Assembly (NCBI GenBank): GCA_009692185.1
Contig: SHZT01000003.1
Location: 62,001-126,000 of the forward strand
Reading direction: 5' to 3'
DNA from: Gemmatimonadota bacterium
GTDB lineage: Bacteria; Gemmatimonadota; Gemmatimonadetes; Gemmatimonadales; GWC2-71-9
Length of the DNA: 64,000 bases
A program made the translations under genes and the position numbers. Positions within the stretch are counted from its first letter, which is position 1, and each line of letters begins with the position of its first letter. The notes beneath the pieces are model-generated. The model did no database searches. It saw only the letters and a program-made list of their open reading frames with translations, and had not been told where the DNA came from. Positions 22,584-31,616 of this stretch are shown here, piece by piece.

Positions 22584-23909
22584 GTGGTTCCCGTGTCCGA
22601 TCAGACTCAAGCCCCATCCGTTGCCTGGCCGCCGCCGGGCCTCGAGCCACTTCACGGCAAGCTGGAGCCCATTGTCACGCTCCTGGGGCTCGGCGACCTG
22701 CTCCTCGTGCTTCCGCTTCTCGCCGCCGTCGGCACACCCGGTCCGTTCTGGAGCACCGGTCCCTTCGGTGGCGCGTGGTGGATGCCGCTCTTCACGACGT
22801 TCGTCGGGGTCGTGATTCTCACGCTGGCCATGGTCAGCTTGACTCAGTTGCTCCGCTTCGCCGCGACCGGCGCGGCGCGAGGCCATGGCTGGCGCGGCAT
22901 CCTGCTCGTGGCAAGCGACGACTCGCGCGACACGGGGTTCGTGCTGCAGGGCGCACGCGCGTTTTCCGGCGTCGCCTCGACCCGGCGGGACCGGATCCTG
23001 GTCCTCCGTCTCGTGGCCGCGGGCGGGATACTCGCCGCCGGCATCCTGATGCCCGCCGGCTTCGCGGTGTCTGTCGTCCTTGGCCGCTGGGGAGTCGCTG
23101 GGCTTGGACTTTTCTGGACGCTGTCACTCGGCCTCCCGATCACCTGCCTCCTCGTGGGCCTCAGCGCCCGGCTGGGCGAGCGCTTGTTGTCCTCTATCGC
23201 CTACCGCGACCAGGCCCGCCGCCAGGCCGCCGAGGCCCAAATCAGCACCGAGGTCGGCGAGTGGAATCGCCAGCTGGGCAAAGCCCGTCCAAGCACCGGC
23301 ATGCGGCTGGGAAACGTGGGACGCACGGGCATGTTCAAGGCCGGCGCGTGGGGCGTGAGCATTATCGCGCTGGCGGTCATCGTACCAGTGACGTTCCTGA
23401 GCATAGCGGGGTTCGTTGGTTCCCTGCTCGCGCAGCTGGGAACGCCGGTACCGCCCGGCGACCGGGCCCGCATGGCCGCCGTCGAGGTACTCAGGCGCCA
23501 GCGGTTGCCGTTCGACCCCGCTGCCTCGCCCGATTCCGCCGGGGCCGCACTGCACGCCCTCTACACGGTGGGTATCCCGGTGGATTCACTGCAGTCCGGG
23601 TTTCGACGACCCATACGCGTCTATGCCAAGTGGTGGCACGCGGATTCGACGCAGGTTTTTGAAAACCCGCGGACCCAGGAGGCCGAGTCGCTGTTTGTCC
23701 TGGTGGAGCGGCTTTCGGGGCCCCAGCGCGCATACCTGGCGCGCGTTGCGGCGCACCCCGCGCACGCGGAGTTCGCAAGACTGTCCGGGGCCCGGTCGGT
23801 AGACATGATCAGTCAGCGCTGGACGCTCCCGTTTTCCGATTCGCTGACGCTCCTCGATCTCCCGCTGCCCCGCCTCTCGGAGCGGCGGAACGCGAGGTGC
23901 GGGAAGTGA
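22584..23909 (+). CDS. multi-helix membrane protein, N-terminal part of a frameshifted gene
   Basis: A 441-residue frame with about five membrane helices in two groups: LEPIVTLLGLGDLLLVLPLLAAVG and MPLFTTFVGVVILTLAMVSL, then LVAAGGILAAGILMPAGFAVSVVL and the next two helices, a cytoplasmic linker, and IIALAVIVPVTFLSIAGFVGSLLAQ. The remainder is a soluble alpha-rich domain. No family recognised. The last residues (SERRNARCGK) do not fit: around 23880 the +1 frame reads AAEREVREVISMGF and continues into the next ORF. One missing G (GAGGCG to GAGCG) would join the two into a protein of about 600 residues. GTG starts at 22584 or 22593. Confidence 0.65.
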   Translation: MVPVSDQTQAPSVAWPPPGLEPLHGKLEPIVTLLGLGDLLLVLPLLAAVGTPGPFWSTGPFGGAWWMPLFTTFVGVVILTLAMVSLTQLLRFAATGAARGHGWRGILLVASDDSRDTGFVLQGARAFSGVASTRRDRILVLRLVAAGGILAAGILMPAGFAVSVVLGRWGVAGLGLFWTLSLGLPITCLLVGLSARLGERLLSSIAYRDQARRQAAEAQISTEVGEWNRQLGKARPSTGMRLGNVGRTGMFKAGAWGVSIIALAVIVPVTFLSIAGFVGSLLAQLGTPVPPGDRARMAAVEVLRRQRLPFDPAASPDSAGAALHALYTVGIPVDSLQSGFRRPIRVYAKWWHADSTQVFENPRTQEAESLFVLVERLSGPQRAYLARVAAHPAHAEFARLSGARSVDMISQRWTLPFSDSLTLLDLPLPRLSERRNARCGK

Positions 23910-24406
23910 TCTCGATGGGCTTCGTGCTGATCGACAACGCGCCCACCATGATCGAGACGTTCATCGGCGGGGCCATCGTCCGCCTGGGTGGCGACGCGCT
24001 GGTCGAGGTGTACCGGCGCACGGGACGCACCCGCGACGCGGACCTGCTGGGTGGTGTGCTCACCGATCTCCGTGCGGTGACTGCGAGCCGCCAGGGATTC
24101 CGCACCCAGAGCCTGGATGAGTCCTACGGCCACATGGCCGAGGTCGTGTCGGACTCGGCCACTCCGGCCGGTGTCCGGTGGGAATCTTTCCTCATGGTGA
24201 GCACGTTTGCGCCCTGCATGAGTCTCAACCGCATCGTGTTCGGCGCAGGCGAGGAGTTCGACGCGTGGCGCGCCGAAGCCCGCCGGTCCCTCGTTCACAG
24301 CCCGGGCGAAGAAGCGCTCTTCACCCTCTCGAGCCGCGGCATTTTGGGAACGTCGGGGTGTCTCCCAGGTTGGAAGGTACTGGGCCTTATCCGGGAGAAT
24401 TACTGA
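23897..24406 (+). CDS. C-terminal part of the frameshifted membrane protein
   Basis: A 169-residue frame (GTG 23897) overlapping the previous ORF by 13 bases. It reads on smoothly from the upstream +1 frame (AAEREVREVISMGFVLIDNAPTMIETFIGGAIVRLGGDALVEVY), so it is most likely the C-terminal domain of the 22584 gene rather than an independent gene. The domain is helical with a Cys pair (FAPCMSLN and GTSGCLPGW). Function unknown. It ends directly against the next start (TGA then ATG at 24407), so translation is probably coupled to the lipoprotein. Confidence 0.6.
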   Translation: MREVISMGFVLIDNAPTMIETFIGGAIVRLGGDALVEVYRRTGRTRDADLLGGVLTDLRAVTASRQGFRTQSLDESYGHMAEVVSDSATPAGVRWESFLMVSTFAPCMSLNRIVFGAGEEFDAWRAEARRSLVHSPGEEALFTLSSRGILGTSGCLPGWKVLGLIRENY

Positions 24407-25156
24407 ATGAAGCGAATGATGAGCGTGTTAGTGGGCGTGCTGGTAACGGCGTGCGGTGGCGGAGGCGGAGAGAAACAGGCTCCGGCAGCAGCCGCCGCGG
24501 GGACGGTGGCGGCCCTGGGCGAGGGCGCAATTACGGGAACGGTGTCCTTCAAGGGCGCCCCGCCGACGAACCCGACGATCGACATGTCCGAGGAGCCGGC
24601 CTGCAAGGCGAAGTATCCCTCCGGTTCGCGCGACCCGGTCGTGGCGGTCGAAGGCGGCAAACTGGCCGACGTGTTCATCTATGTGAAAGCCGGCCTGCCG
24701 ACGGACAAGCCGTTCCCCGTCAGCCGGGCAGCGGCCCCGCTCGAACAAAATGGCTGCCTCTACCATCCGCGCGTCATCGGCGTCATGGTGAATGAACCCG
24801 TGAAGATCGTGAACGGTGACCCGGTCCTGCACAACATCAAGGCCCTGCCGTCCGCGAACCGCGGGTTCAACATCAGCCAGCCGACGACGGGCATGACCAC
24901 CGAGCGGAGTTTTGCGGCCGCCGAGATGGCCATTCCGCTCGAGTGCAACGTGCACGGCTGGATGCACGCCTGGGTCTTCGTGATGCCGCACCCCTACTTC
25001 GCGGTGTCGGCCAAGGACGGGGCCTTCTCGATCTCGGGGCTCCCCGCAGGCACGTACACCATCGAAGCCTGGCACCAGAAGCTCGGGACCCGGACGGCGA
25101 CGGTCACGGTGGCCGCCACGGGAACGGCTTCGGCGGCTTTCATATTCGGAGCCTGA
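24407..25156 (+). CDS. cupredoxin-like lipoprotein with carboxypeptidase regulatory-like domain
   Basis: A 249-residue lipoprotein: lipobox LVTAC with Cys16, then a GGGGG/Ala linker. The central part has a plastocyanin-like copper site: His in DPVLHNIKA, then Cys, His and Met/His in LECNVHGWMHAW. The C-terminal 60 residues (AFSISGLPAGTYTIEAWHQKLGTRTATV) are a carboxypeptidase-regulatory-like beta-sandwich. It is probably an envelope electron carrier or copper-binding protein. It starts immediately after the upstream stop codon. Confidence 0.8.
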   Translation: MKRMMSVLVGVLVTACGGGGGEKQAPAAAAAGTVAALGEGAITGTVSFKGAPPTNPTIDMSEEPACKAKYPSGSRDPVVAVEGGKLADVFIYVKAGLPTDKPFPVSRAAAPLEQNGCLYHPRVIGVMVNEPVKIVNGDPVLHNIKALPSANRGFNISQPTTGMTTERSFAAAEMAIPLECNVHGWMHAWVFVMPHPYFAVSAKDGAFSISGLPAGTYTIEAWHQKLGTRTATVTVAATGTASAAFIFGA

Positions 25157-25232
25157 CCAGCCAGGGCCAGTTCTTGCGGAACCCGTTGCGGGGATACAAC
25201 TTCGGGCCACTCATACTCGAGGTTTTTCCCCA

Positions 25233-25397
25233 ATGCGACTCCTTCTCGCAGCCGCCGCAGGCGTGATCGGCGTCACAAGCCTGAACGTCAGCAGGCCGGG
25301 TCCCACGACGCCAGCCGAAGCCGTGGTGACCGTCAGCGTGGACCTTCGCCGCACGCGCGACGCGGCAGCCATGGAAGCACGCATCGTCACCCGCTAG
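25233..25397 (+). CDS. possible small secreted peptide
   Basis: A 54-residue ORF starting ATG 25233 with a signal-like N-terminus MRLLLAAAAGVIGVTSLNVS and a short polar tail (TTPAEAVVTVSVDLRRTRDAAAMEAR). GAGG lies about 11 bases upstream. It fills most of the gap between the lipoprotein and the dehydrogenase pair. No homology recognised, and composition alone is weak proof. Confidence 0.35.
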   Translation: MRLLLAAAAGVIGVTSLNVSRPGPTTPAEAVVTVSVDLRRTRDAAAMEARIVTR

Positions 25398-25450
25398 CAT
25401 TCGGGCCCGCGAAGTGGCAAAATACCTGTCAATTCCTTCCCGGATTAACC

Positions 25451-26050
25451 GTGTCCGACAACAGCACATCCCGACGCGACTTCCTCGCCGCCTCGAGCGC
25501 GGCACTGGCATCGTTGTGGCTCACCGCGGACCCCGAGCAGCTGCGCGCATCACTGGCGCACGCCGCTCACGCCGCGACGTCCAGGACCCCGGTGGACTGG
25601 GAAACGTTCACGCTCCCGCAGGCGGCGGACGTGGACGCGATCGCGGCGCAGATCATCCCGACGGACGGCACGCCGGGGGCGCGCGAGGCCCACGCGGTGA
25701 ACTTCATTGACCACTCCCTCGCCAACTGGGCCAAGCCGCAGGCCGAGTCGTTTCTCAAGGGGCTCTCCGAGCTGAACGACGAGGTCGAGAAGCGCTGGCC
25801 GGGCACCGGCGGGTTCGCGAAGCTGTACCCGGCCCGCCAGATGGAACTGCTCATGGCGTGGGACAAGGCGAACAAGCCGTTCTTCAACCAGGTCCGCTCG
25901 GCGGTGATCACCGGGACATTCTCGAACGAGGAGTACGGCGGGAACTTCCAGAAAATCGGCTGGAAGATCATCGGGTTCGAGGACCGTTTCGCGTGGCAGC
26001 CGCCATTCGGCGCCTACGACGTCGAAGCCAACAAGGACTACGGGAAATGA
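25451..26050 (+). CDS. gluconate 2-dehydrogenase subunit 3-like protein
   Basis: A 199-residue Tat-exported protein: SRRDFLAASSAALASLWL is the twin-arginine signal. The mature part (TLPQAADVDAIAAQIIPTDGTPGAREAHAVNFID, and later LYPARQMELLMAW and FFNQVRSAVITGTFSNEEYGG) matches the small subunit 3 family that escorts GMC-type flavin subunits through Tat. It starts at GTG 25451 and overlaps the GMC gene by ATGA, forming the usual pair. Confidence 0.9.
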   Translation: MSDNSTSRRDFLAASSAALASLWLTADPEQLRASLAHAAHAATSRTPVDWETFTLPQAADVDAIAAQIIPTDGTPGAREAHAVNFIDHSLANWAKPQAESFLKGLSELNDEVEKRWPGTGGFAKLYPARQMELLMAWDKANKPFFNQVRSAVITGTFSNEEYGGNFQKIGWKIIGFEDRFAWQPPFGAYDVEANKDYGK

Positions 26051-27708
26051 CCCAATCCCGCACTGCACAGTTCAAGCCCTCGGACACCGTGGACTTCGTC
26101 ATCGTCGGCTCCGGCGCGGCCGGCGGCGTCATGGCCAAGCAGCTCGCCACGCGCGGCCACACGGTGGTCGTGATGGAGCAGGGCCCGCGCGCCGATCCTA
26201 CGGAATGGCACCACGACGAAATCCGCGGCCAGGCGGGCATTACCTACACCAACAACGCCACGCTCCAGCCGCAGACATTCCGGCGTACCGAGGCGGACGT
26301 CGCCCGCGTGGGCGGTGGGCGCCTGAGCTATCACCGCCTCGTCGGCGGCGGCAGCGTCATGTTCACCGCCAACTACTGGCGGTTCCACGAAATCGATTTC
26401 ATCGAGAAGAGCAAGCTCGGCGCGATTCCGGGCTCCTCGCTCGAAGACTGGCCGATCACCTACGCGGACCTCGAGCCGTACTACACGCAGGCCGAGTGGG
26501 AACTGGGTGTTTCCGGCGAGCCGGGCCCGTTCGACCCGCCACGCTCCAGGCCCTACCCGTTGCCACCGATGCCGGTCAAGTCATCCGGCGTGCTGTTCTC
26601 CCGCGGCGCGACGGCCATGGGCTGGCATCCCCAGCCGACGCCGATGGCCATCCTGTCCCGCCCGTACAACGGCCGCCCGGCATGCCAGCACTGCGGGTTC
26701 TGCTTCGGGAACCTGTGTGAATACCAGGCCAAGTCGGGCACGCTCTACACGGTGATCCCCATCGCCGAGGCGACCGGTAAGTGCGAGATCCGGCCCAACA
26801 GTTACGTGCGGAAGGTTGAGCATAACGCGAAGGGCCGGGTCACCGGGGTCACGTATTTCGACGAGAAGAAGGTGGAGCAGTTCCAGAAGGCCAAGGCGGT
26901 CGTGCTCTGCTGTAATGGCGCCGAAACACCGCGCCTTCTGCTCATGTCGAAGTCGAATCTCTTTCCCAACGGTCTCGCCAATTCCAGCGACAAGGTCGGC
27001 CGGTATCTCATGTTCAACGGCGGCGGCGGCGCCAATGCGATCTTCGAGGAACCGCTCAACGAGTACAAGAGCATCGTGGACACCCGGATGATCCACGACT
27101 TCTACGACAGCGACCCCCGGCGCGGGTTCTACGGCGGGGGCGGGCTCGATTCCCGTGGCCCCTACTCACCGATCAGCTTCGCGAACGGCGGCTTGCCGCC
27201 GGATTCCCCCCGCTGGGGCTCCGCGTACAAGAAGATGATCGGCGAACTGTTCGTGCGGACGATGAGTGCCAGCGGGCACACGACGACGCTTCCACTCGAG
27301 ACCAATCGTGTGGACCTGGACCCGGAACTCAAGGACGACTGGGGCCTGCCGTGCATACGGCAGACCTACAAGAACCACCCGGACGACTTGAAGACATTCG
27401 AGTTCTTCGGCGACCGCGCGAAGGAATTGCTCGAGGCCGCGGGCGCGAAACGGGTGTGGGACCGGAACGGCCCGGCCCGGGACCAGAGTGGTGGCGTGCA
27501 CCTTCTGGGCACGTGCCGGATGGGGAACGACCCGAAGACGTCGGTGGTCGACAAGTTCCACCGCGCGCACGACGTGCGGAACCTTTTTATCTGTGACGGA
27601 AGCAGCCTGGTTACGGGTGGAAGAGGGCAGCCGACCGCGACGATTCAGGCGCTGGCGTACCGGGCGGGAGAGGTGATCGCGGCGTTCGCGAAGAAGGGAG
27701 ACATCTAG
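26047..27708 (+). CDS. GMC-family FAD oxidoreductase, large subunit
   Basis: A 553-residue flavin enzyme. FVIVGSGAAGGVMAKQLA near residue 15 is the dinucleotide-binding motif; RVGGGRLSYHRLVGGGSVMF, a Cys cluster CQHCGFCFGNLCE, and GGVHLLGTCRMGNDP with the catalytic His region and the C-terminal FAD-binding segment follow. It lacks its own signal and is presumably exported with the adjoining Tat subunit 3 partner. It oxidises an alcohol or sugar, substrate unknown; the electron acceptor is probably a cytochrome c not encoded next to it. Confidence 0.92.
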   Translation: MTQSRTAQFKPSDTVDFVIVGSGAAGGVMAKQLATRGHTVVVMEQGPRADPTEWHHDEIRGQAGITYTNNATLQPQTFRRTEADVARVGGGRLSYHRLVGGGSVMFTANYWRFHEIDFIEKSKLGAIPGSSLEDWPITYADLEPYYTQAEWELGVSGEPGPFDPPRSRPYPLPPMPVKSSGVLFSRGATAMGWHPQPTPMAILSRPYNGRPACQHCGFCFGNLCEYQAKSGTLYTVIPIAEATGKCEIRPNSYVRKVEHNAKGRVTGVTYFDEKKVEQFQKAKAVVLCCNGAETPRLLLMSKSNLFPNGLANSSDKVGRYLMFNGGGGANAIFEEPLNEYKSIVDTRMIHDFYDSDPRRGFYGGGGLDSRGPYSPISFANGGLPPDSPRWGSAYKKMIGELFVRTMSASGHTTTLPLETNRVDLDPELKDDWGLPCIRQTYKNHPDDLKTFEFFGDRAKELLEAAGAKRVWDRNGPARDQSGGVHLLGTCRMGNDPKTSVVDKFHRAHDVRNLFICDGSSLVTGGRGQPTATIQALAYRAGEVIAAFAKKGDI

Positions 27709-27715
27709 CCAGGGC

Positions 27716-28891
27716 CTACGGCTGAAGGCGCTTGCTGGCTCTGATTGTCTCCGTTCTCCACCAGTCGTCCATGCTCTGGAAGATCTGCAGCATTTCGCGC
27801 AATTCCGGCTCCACCGCGCGGTTGGGCCGGCCGCGCACACCGAGCAGCTTCTTGATGCCCCACACGCCGAAATGGGTGTTCACTACGTCGAAGATCAGCG
27901 CTCCCGTGGCGTAGAGTGCGTCGGTGTCGTCGCTACCCCAGCCGGGCCCTGCCTCGCCGCCAATGAGGTGGAGGAAATCGACCTTGGGGTTCGCGTTCTG
28001 GTACGCCACCAACCCCTGGATCATCTGGGCGTAGGATCGATTCCTGGAGCCACCCATCCAAGTGGCAAACCCCTCATTGAGCAGCGTGTTGCGGGTGCCT
28101 TCCGGGAACTCGACACCGATCGCCACATGCGCCAGCTCGTGGAGGTACGCCTCGCCAAGCTCCGGATCGCCGGAAATGATGATGCCGTCGTTGGGGAAAC
28201 TCTTGCCGCCGCGTGCCCCCGCGGGACCCGATACCTGGATGAAGTAGTCCAGGCCGATGATGCGATACATGTCTTCGGTCGAAGCGGCCAGGTAATAGTC
28301 GATATGCGGCGGCCGGGGGACTTGCACCGAGTGGGCCGCCGAATCCAGGAACCGGGCGGCCCGCTGGGCCTTCTCTTCGTCGAAACGCCACCCCGCAGGC
28401 ATGTGGTAGGTAATGAACTTCACGTCCCGCGTGACCCAGCCGGCGGTGAGGTGTGGCAGCGCGCTGGAGAGCTCCCAGGCGCCGGTCGGATTGCGGCCGG
28501 CATAGAGGCGCTGGAGCGCGACGGGACGGATACTGGCGCCGTTTGAATCGGCATGGGCGAACAGTGTCCGTACTACGTACTCCCCGCCGGATCCCGTCGG
28601 GGTCACCGCCGCGATGGTCGCGCCAAACCCCTGAAACACGAAATCGGCGGTGAGGTCGTAGTCGTGGCGCTCCTCCTGCTCCCTGGCGCTCCAGTACGGG
28701 GTGTACGCGTGGCCGGCGCCCCGGATGCGGAAGTAGGCGCTCACCGTACGCACGATGGCGGCGACATCGGCCTGGGTGGTATCCACGCCAAACCCCAGGG
28801 TCACGGCCGGCGGTGACTGGCCCGGTGCACCACGGGTGACAAGCGCGGAAAGGAGAACCGCGAAGGCGGGAACGGCGCGTCCGAATTGCAT
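27716..28891 (-). CDS. secreted gluzincin-like zinc peptidase homologue
   Basis: A 391-residue exported protein. After a signal region (to about LVTRGAPGQ) comes a beta-rich domain, then HELAH (251-255) followed 17 residues later by the Glu of NEGFATW (E273), the HExxH plus Glu zinc site of M1/MA-clan peptidases. The sequence around it (GEAYLHELAHVAIG) is typical. It is probably periplasmic or secreted; substrate unknown. It converges on the GMC gene with 7 bases between stops and is divergent from the molybdenum hydroxylase genes. Confidence 0.75.
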   Translation of the reverse strand: MQFGRAVPAFAVLLSALVTRGAPGQSPPAVTLGFGVDTTQADVAAIVRTVSAYFRIRGAGHAYTPYWSAREQEERHDYDLTADFVFQGFGATIAAVTPTGSGGEYVVRTLFAHADSNGASIRPVALQRLYAGRNPTGAWELSSALPHLTAGWVTRDVKFITYHMPAGWRFDEEKAQRAARFLDSAAHSVQVPRPPHIDYYLAASTEDMYRIIGLDYFIQVSGPAGARGGKSFPNDGIIISGDPELGEAYLHELAHVAIGVEFPEGTRNTLLNEGFATWMGGSRNRSYAQMIQGLVAYQNANPKVDFLHLIGGEAGPGWGSDDTDALYATGALIFDVVNTHFGVWGIKKLLGVRGRPNRAVEPELREMLQIFQSMDDWWRTETIRASKRLQP

Positions 28892-28943
28892 GGCGGTGTT
28901 CCGAATGTATAGTTGAACCAGCCCTCACGGAGCCACCCACCCC

Positions 28944-29417
28944 ATGAATTACACGCTCAAGGTCAATGGGAAGCCCACGGTCGTGGACGTCCCGTCTGAC
29001 ATGCCACTCCTGTGGGTCCTGCGCGACGTGCTGAACCTGCCGGGCACCTAGTATGGTTGCGGCGTGGCCCAGTGCGGTGCCTGCACGGTGCAACTGAACG
29101 GCGTGGCGACTCGTGCCTGCCAGACACCCGTGTCTTCGGTGGGGAACGCCGCCATCACGACCATCGAAGGGCTCTCACCCGACGGCTCGCACCCGGTCCA
29201 GCGCGCGTGGATGGAACTGGACGTCCCGCAATGCGGATACTGCCAGGCCGGGCAGATCATGGCGGCGTCGGCCCTGCTCGCGAAGAAGCCAAGGCCGAGC
29301 GAAGCGGACATTGACGAGGCCATGAACGGCAATCTCTGCCGGTGTGCCACGTACCTGCGTATTCGCGAAGGGATCCACCGGGCGGTGCAGCTGGCCGCGA
29401 CCGGCGGTGCCCGATGA
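28944..29417 (+). pseudogene. molybdenum hydroxylase 2Fe-2S subunit interrupted by TAG
   Basis: Codons 1-35 ([30 protein letters not shown]) and codons 37 onward ([47 protein letters not shown]) are one xanthine-oxidase-family iron-sulfur subunit in a single frame, with all expected Cys ligands. Codon 36 is TAG (29049-29051) where the family has a Lys before YGCG; one A-to-T change from AAG gives this. Downstream GTG 29064 could restart translation but would lose the first beta-strands. The stop overlaps the large subunit start (ATGA). Confidence 0.85.
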
Positions 29418-31615
29418 CCTCCACCCTCCCGGTTTCCCGCCGCTCGTTCCTCCGCGTAACGGCCATTGCCGGCGGCGGCATGCTGATCGCGTCCTACGTG
29501 CAGCCCATTGCCGACCTGGCCGCGCTCACCGGCTCGCTGGAGGATTTCACGCCCAACGCGTTCATCAAGATCGGCGCTGATGGTTCGGTGACCATCACCG
29601 CCAAGAACCCGGAAATCGGGCAGGGCGTGAAAACCATGCTGCCCATGATCATCGCGGATGAGCTTGGCGTGGACTGGAAAGCGGTGAAAGTCGAGCAGGG
29701 GTTGTTCGACCCCGTCGCGTACGGCCGGCAGGCCGCCGGCGGCAGCACGGCGACACCCACCAACTGGGACAACCACCGCCGCGTGGGCGCGGCCGCACGG
29801 CAAATGCTCATCGCCGCCGCGGCGCTCACCTGGGGCACGCCCGCTGATGAATGCTCGGCGGCCTCCGGCATCGTGACACACCGGCCCAGCGGCCGGAAGC
29901 TCACCTACGGCGCGCTGGCGGCGAAGGCTGCGACGCTTGCCGTCCCCGACCTCGCCACCGTCACGCTCAAGGACCCCAAGGACTTCACCATCATCGGCAC
30001 GCCGCAGAAGGGCGTGGACACGCCGTCCATCGTGACCGGCAAGCCGATCTTCAGCATCGACGTCAAGGTGCCGGGCATGCTGTTCGCCGTATTCCAGAAA
30101 TGCCCGGTGTTCGGCGGCAAGGTGAAGAGCGCCAACCTCGACGTGGTAACTGCCCAGCCCGGCGTGAAGCACGCATTCGTGGTCGAGCAGGTGGGAACGT
30201 CGCTCGGTGGCCTCCTGGGCGGCGTCGCGGTGGTGGCGGATAGCTGGTGGCTGGCGAAGCAGGCCCGGGAAAAGCTCGAAGTCACGTGGGACGAGGGGCC
30301 CACGGCTTCACACAGCAGTGTCGAGTACGCGCGGAAAGCCGCTGAGCTGGCGCAAGGCCCTGCGGCGCGAAGCCTGCGCAAGGACGGAGACGTGGATGCC
30401 GCGCTCAAGGGCGCCGCGAAGACTGTCGAGGCGGCGTATTTCTATCCGTTTCTTTCCCACGCGACCCTCGAGCCGCAGAACTGCACGGCGAGCTTCAGCA
30501 ACGGCAAGCTGGAGCTATGGGCCCCGACCCAGACCCCGGCGAACGGCCGGCAACTTGTGGCCCAGGCGCTGGGGATCGCCGAGACCGACATCACGATCCA
30601 CCTGGTTCGCGGTGGCGGCGGGTTCGGCCGGCGGTTGAGCAATGACTACCTGGTCGAGGCGGCGTGGATCGCCAAGACCATCGGTGTGCCGGTGAAGCTG
30701 TTGTGGACGCGGGAAGATGACATGGCGCACGACTTCTACCGTCCCGCCGGGTTCCACTTCTTCAAGGGCGGCGTGGACGGGGAGGGCAAGATCATCGCCT
30801 GGCGGCACCATTTCGTCACGTTCGGTGAGGGAGACCGGCCCGGCAGCAGCGCAGGCATTCAGCCGACCGAGTTCCCCTCCCGGTTCATCCCCAACTTCGA
30901 GCTGGGCACGTCGTTCCTGCCGCTGGGGGTTCCAACGGGCGCGTTACGCGCGCCCGGCAGCAACGGCCTCGCGTTCGTCTTCCACTCATTCATAGACGAA
31001 CTGGCGCACGCCGCCGGGAAAGACCCGGTGCAGTTCCGCCTGGACCTCCTGGGCGACCCGCGCATGGTTGCCGAGCCGGACGGCCGCGCCGGCTACGACG
31101 CGGCGCGTGCGCGCGGCGTGCTCGAAGACGTAGCCGAGAAGTCAGGCTGGGGGCGGCGCAAGGTCCCCAAGGGATCCGGGCTGGGCGTCGCATTCCATTT
31201 CAGTCATCTCGGCTACTTCGCCGAAGTCGTCGAGGTAACCGTGGTGGATGCCGCGGTCAAGGTGAACAAGGTGTGGGTGGTGGGTGACATCGGGAGCCAG
31301 GTCATCAATCCGCTCAACGCCGAGCACCAGGCGCAGGGCGGGGCGCTCGACGGCTTGAGCGAGGCGATGGGCCAGGAGATCACCATCGAGAACGGGCGGG
31401 CGGTGCAGACCAACTTCCACGAGTACCCACTGCTCCGGCACACACAAGCACCGCCGGTTGAAGTACATTTCCGCGTGACCAACAACCCCCCGACAGGGCT
31501 CGGCGAACCCGCCCTGCCGCCGGTGATTCCGGCACTCTGCAACGCGATCTTCGCGGCCACCGGGAAACGCGTGCGGAGCCTACCGCTGTCGAAAGAAGGA
31601 TTCCGTTGGGCGTAA
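29414..31615 (+). CDS. molybdopterin-binding subunit of an isoquinoline 1-oxidoreductase-type enzyme
   Basis: A 733-residue protein with a Tat signal ([20 protein letters not shown]). It has [72 protein letters not shown] and the active-site [14 protein letters not shown] motif with the catalytic Glu. It binds the molybdenum cofactor; the partner is the 2Fe-2S subunit just upstream. Typical members hydroxylate N-heterocycles or oxidise aldehydes in the periplasm. The large subunit is intact although the small one carries a stop. Confidence 0.92.
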   Translation: MTSTLPVSRRSFLRVTAIAGGGMLIASYVQPIADLAALTGSLEDFTPNAFIKIGADGSVTITAKNPEIGQGVKTMLPMIIADELGVDWKAVKVEQGLFDPVAYGRQAAGGSTATPTNWDNHRRVGAAARQMLIAAAALTWGTPADECSAASGIVTHRPSGRKLTYGALAAKAATLAVPDLATVTLKDPKDFTIIGTPQKGVDTPSIVTGKPIFSIDVKVPGMLFAVFQKCPVFGGKVKSANLDVVTAQPGVKHAFVVEQVGTSLGGLLGGVAVVADSWWLAKQAREKLEVTWDEGPTASHSSVEYARKAAELAQGPAARSLRKDGDVDAALKGAAKTVEAAYFYPFLSHATLEPQNCTASFSNGKLELWAPTQTPANGRQLVAQALGIAETDITIHLVRGGGGFGRRLSNDYLVEAAWIAKTIGVPVKLLWTREDDMAHDFYRPAGFHFFKGGVDGEGKIIAWRHHFVTFGEGDRPGSSAGIQPTEFPSRFIPNFELGTSFLPLGVPTGALRAPGSNGLAFVFHSFIDELAHAAGKDPVQFRLDLLGDPRMVAEPDGRAGYDAARARGVLEDVAEKSGWGRRKVPKGSGLGVAFHFSHLGYFAEVVEVTVVDAAVKVNKVWVVGDIGSQVINPLNAEHQAQGGALDGLSEAMGQEITIENGRAVQTNFHEYPLLRHTQAPPVEVHFRVTNNPPTGLGEPALPPVIPALCNAIFAATGKRVRSLPLSKEGFRWA

Positions 31616-31616
31616 C

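Noticed and set aside
29049-29051. Pyrrolysine or genetic recoding at TAG
   Set aside because: No pyrrolysine genes or insertion context, and the residue expected is an ordinary Lys (AAG); mutation or base error is simpler.
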